Part shown: in pieces, positions 63,467 through 64,000 of the stretch
How positions within the stretch are numbered: the first letter of the stretch is position 1
Layout: each line of letters opens with the position of its first letter
NCBI RefSeq assembly: GCF_014280935.1
Contig: NZ_JACLZI010000052.1
Span: forward strand, 1-64,000
Direction of reading: 5' to 3'
From: Aquibacillus kalidii
Lineage (GTDB): Bacteria; Bacillota; Bacilli; Bacillales; Amphibacillaceae
Length of the DNA stretch: 64,000 nucleotides
The notes under the pieces: model-generated
Told to the model about the DNA's origin: nothing
Database searches by the model: none
The model's input: only the letters and a program-made list of their open reading frames with translations
Made by a program: the position numbers and the translations under genes

Positions 63467-63496
63467 AAAAGGAAGCATTAGTTATGCCTCCTTTTT
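63467..63496 (+). terminator. Intrinsic terminator of the Med-kinase operon
   Basis: AAAAGGAAGCAT and ATGCCTCCTTTTT pair around TAGTT (one G-T). Confidence 0.85.
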
Positions 63497-63622
63497 ATGC
63501 TGTTGGCAATGTTCATCCTAGTTATAAAAATCTGATTCTTTAAACATATTTTACCTAGTTTATCCAAGGAAGAATACGCATAAACTACAATTAGCATATA
63601 AACGAAGAAGGTGATTTCTTAA

Positions 63623-63793
63623 ATGTCCATATATGATAAAAAGCAGAAATGTAAAAGTGGAGATGTCAAAGATATTGAACACCAAATTACCTATCCTGGT
63701 CAGGAAGAATTTAATCTAAGAAATGTAAGTTTTTCTCCTGGTGAAAACAAATATTTAAATGGTGATATGGAGCAAGATGAAAATGTCCGATAA
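63623..63793 (+). CDS. Small hypothetical protein (56 residues)
   Basis: A hydrophilic 56-residue protein with a clear GAAGGTGAT ribosome binding site 7 bases before ATG. It contains a single Cys (residue 10) and the segment ITYPGQEEFNLRNVSFSPG. I do not recognise a family. It overlaps the next tiny gene by 11 bases. Position before a spore-like basic peptide hints at a sporulation role, which is only a guess. Confidence 0.5.
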   Translation: MSIYDKKQKCKSGDVKDIEHQITYPGQEEFNLRNVSFSPGENKYLNGDMEQDENVR

Positions 63794-63923
63794 AAAAAGA
63801 GACCAGAAGAGGCAAAGAGAACATGCTTTTTCGGAGGAACTATCTGATGGCAGAGAGAGGGACTATATAATTGCAGATCGAAGTATAGAAGAGAAACTAA
63901 ATAAAAGTAGGAAGGATAGGTAA
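63783..63923 (+). CDS. Small basic protein, YfhD-like (tentative)
   Basis: A 46-residue, highly charged protein; FSEELSDGRERDYIIADR resembles the (Y/F)SEELAD... segment of YfhD-type small sporulation-associated proteins. It overlaps the preceding gene by 11 bases in another frame and has a weak GGAG about 10 bases upstream, so translational coupling is likely. A hairpin covers its stop codon. Confidence 0.4.
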   Translation: MSDKKRDQKRQREHAFSEELSDGRERDYIIADRSIEEKLNKSRKDR

Positions 63924-63941
63924 ATCCTTTCTGCTTTTTAT
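63906..63941 (+). terminator. Terminator overlapping the last small gene
   Basis: AGTAGGAAGGAT and ATCCTTTCTGCT pair (with mismatches) around AGGTAA, followed by TTTTTAT. Confidence 0.65.
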
Positions 63942-64000
63942 CATGGGTTTTATTGTAATTATGGTAAAATTATAGTAAAGTTCTAGTAACACGACAACAA

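Noticed and set aside
1-64000. CRISPR array, intact insertion sequence, prophage or tRNA cluster
   Set aside because: No regularly spaced direct repeats, no transposase or integrase reading, and no tRNA-like cloverleaf was found after the 5S gene or elsewhere.

Overview
The window is AT-rich (about one third G+C by eye) chromosomal DNA from an endospore-forming member of the Bacillaceae. Evidence for this is a SpoIIP-type endospore protein, an SspO-like small acid-soluble spore protein, an Sda-like checkpoint protein, the Firmicutes genes yfkAB, nrnB, namA and type I coaA, Bacillus-type AGGAGG ribosome binding sites with frequent TTG and GTG starts, and short hairpin plus T-tract terminators. 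Gene content and composition fit the Oceanobacillus/Virgibacillus/Gracilibacillus group, but that placement is an inference. The window opens inside a 5S rRNA gene, so it lies just downstream of an rRNA operon.

Layout. 0.3-8.3 kb: an Sda-like protein, a CBS protein, a PAP2-like protein, a two-gene proton-channel/OmpA pair resembling ZorA/ZorB of Zorya defence but without effector genes, an OsmC protein, a DUF421 membrane protein, sspO and spoIIP. 8.4-22 kb: mostly single-gene units, namely a histidine phosphatase, an MFS carrier, a second DUF421 gene broken by a one-base frameshift, an RNase H-like protein, a papain-like protein, a CdsA-like transferase, namA, a cysteine-cluster protein, a DUF2207 protein, yfkAB, the fetAB exporter and a site-2 protease. 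22-25 kb: a small accessory patch with a cupin gene truncated exactly at a dispersed repeat and a holin-like gene, then a chemoreceptor.

25-46 kb: coaA, a NarL-type two-component system, an M42 aminopeptidase, an ABC-2 exporter, an MFS carrier, a glycerol-1-phosphate dehydrogenase-like enzyme, a CPBP protease, a DUF218 protein, a small kinase with a 33-residue membrane peptide downstream, nrnB, a D-2-hydroxyacid dehydrogenase, a methyltransferase, uppP, an aldo/keto reductase, a FAD amine oxidase, a TerC protein and flavoproteins. 46-53 kb: fabI, a tandem repeat, a ParB-like protein, a DinB protein, a large membrane protein of unknown role, a dicarboxylate/glutamate symporter, a small HTH protein and an RluA pseudouridine synthase.

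53-60 kb holds the clearest functional cluster: a membrane protein, DUF4129, DUF4350, MoxR ATPase and DUF58 as one overlapping operon, facing a SpoIIM-family gene and followed by an RDD gene. A GC-richer, gene-free island with a predicted multi-helix RNA fold lies immediately upstream. The window closes with a Med/BMP-type binding protein coupled to an orphan sensor kinase and two overlapping tiny genes.

A three-copy dispersed repeat (core GGTGCCTGTCACCACCCGAA) is scattered through the first 23 kb. I see no CRISPR array, intact transposase, prophage or tRNA gene. The main leads are the ZorAB-like orphan pair, the structured non-coding island at 53.3 kb, the repeat-truncated cupin gene, and the Med-kinase pair.
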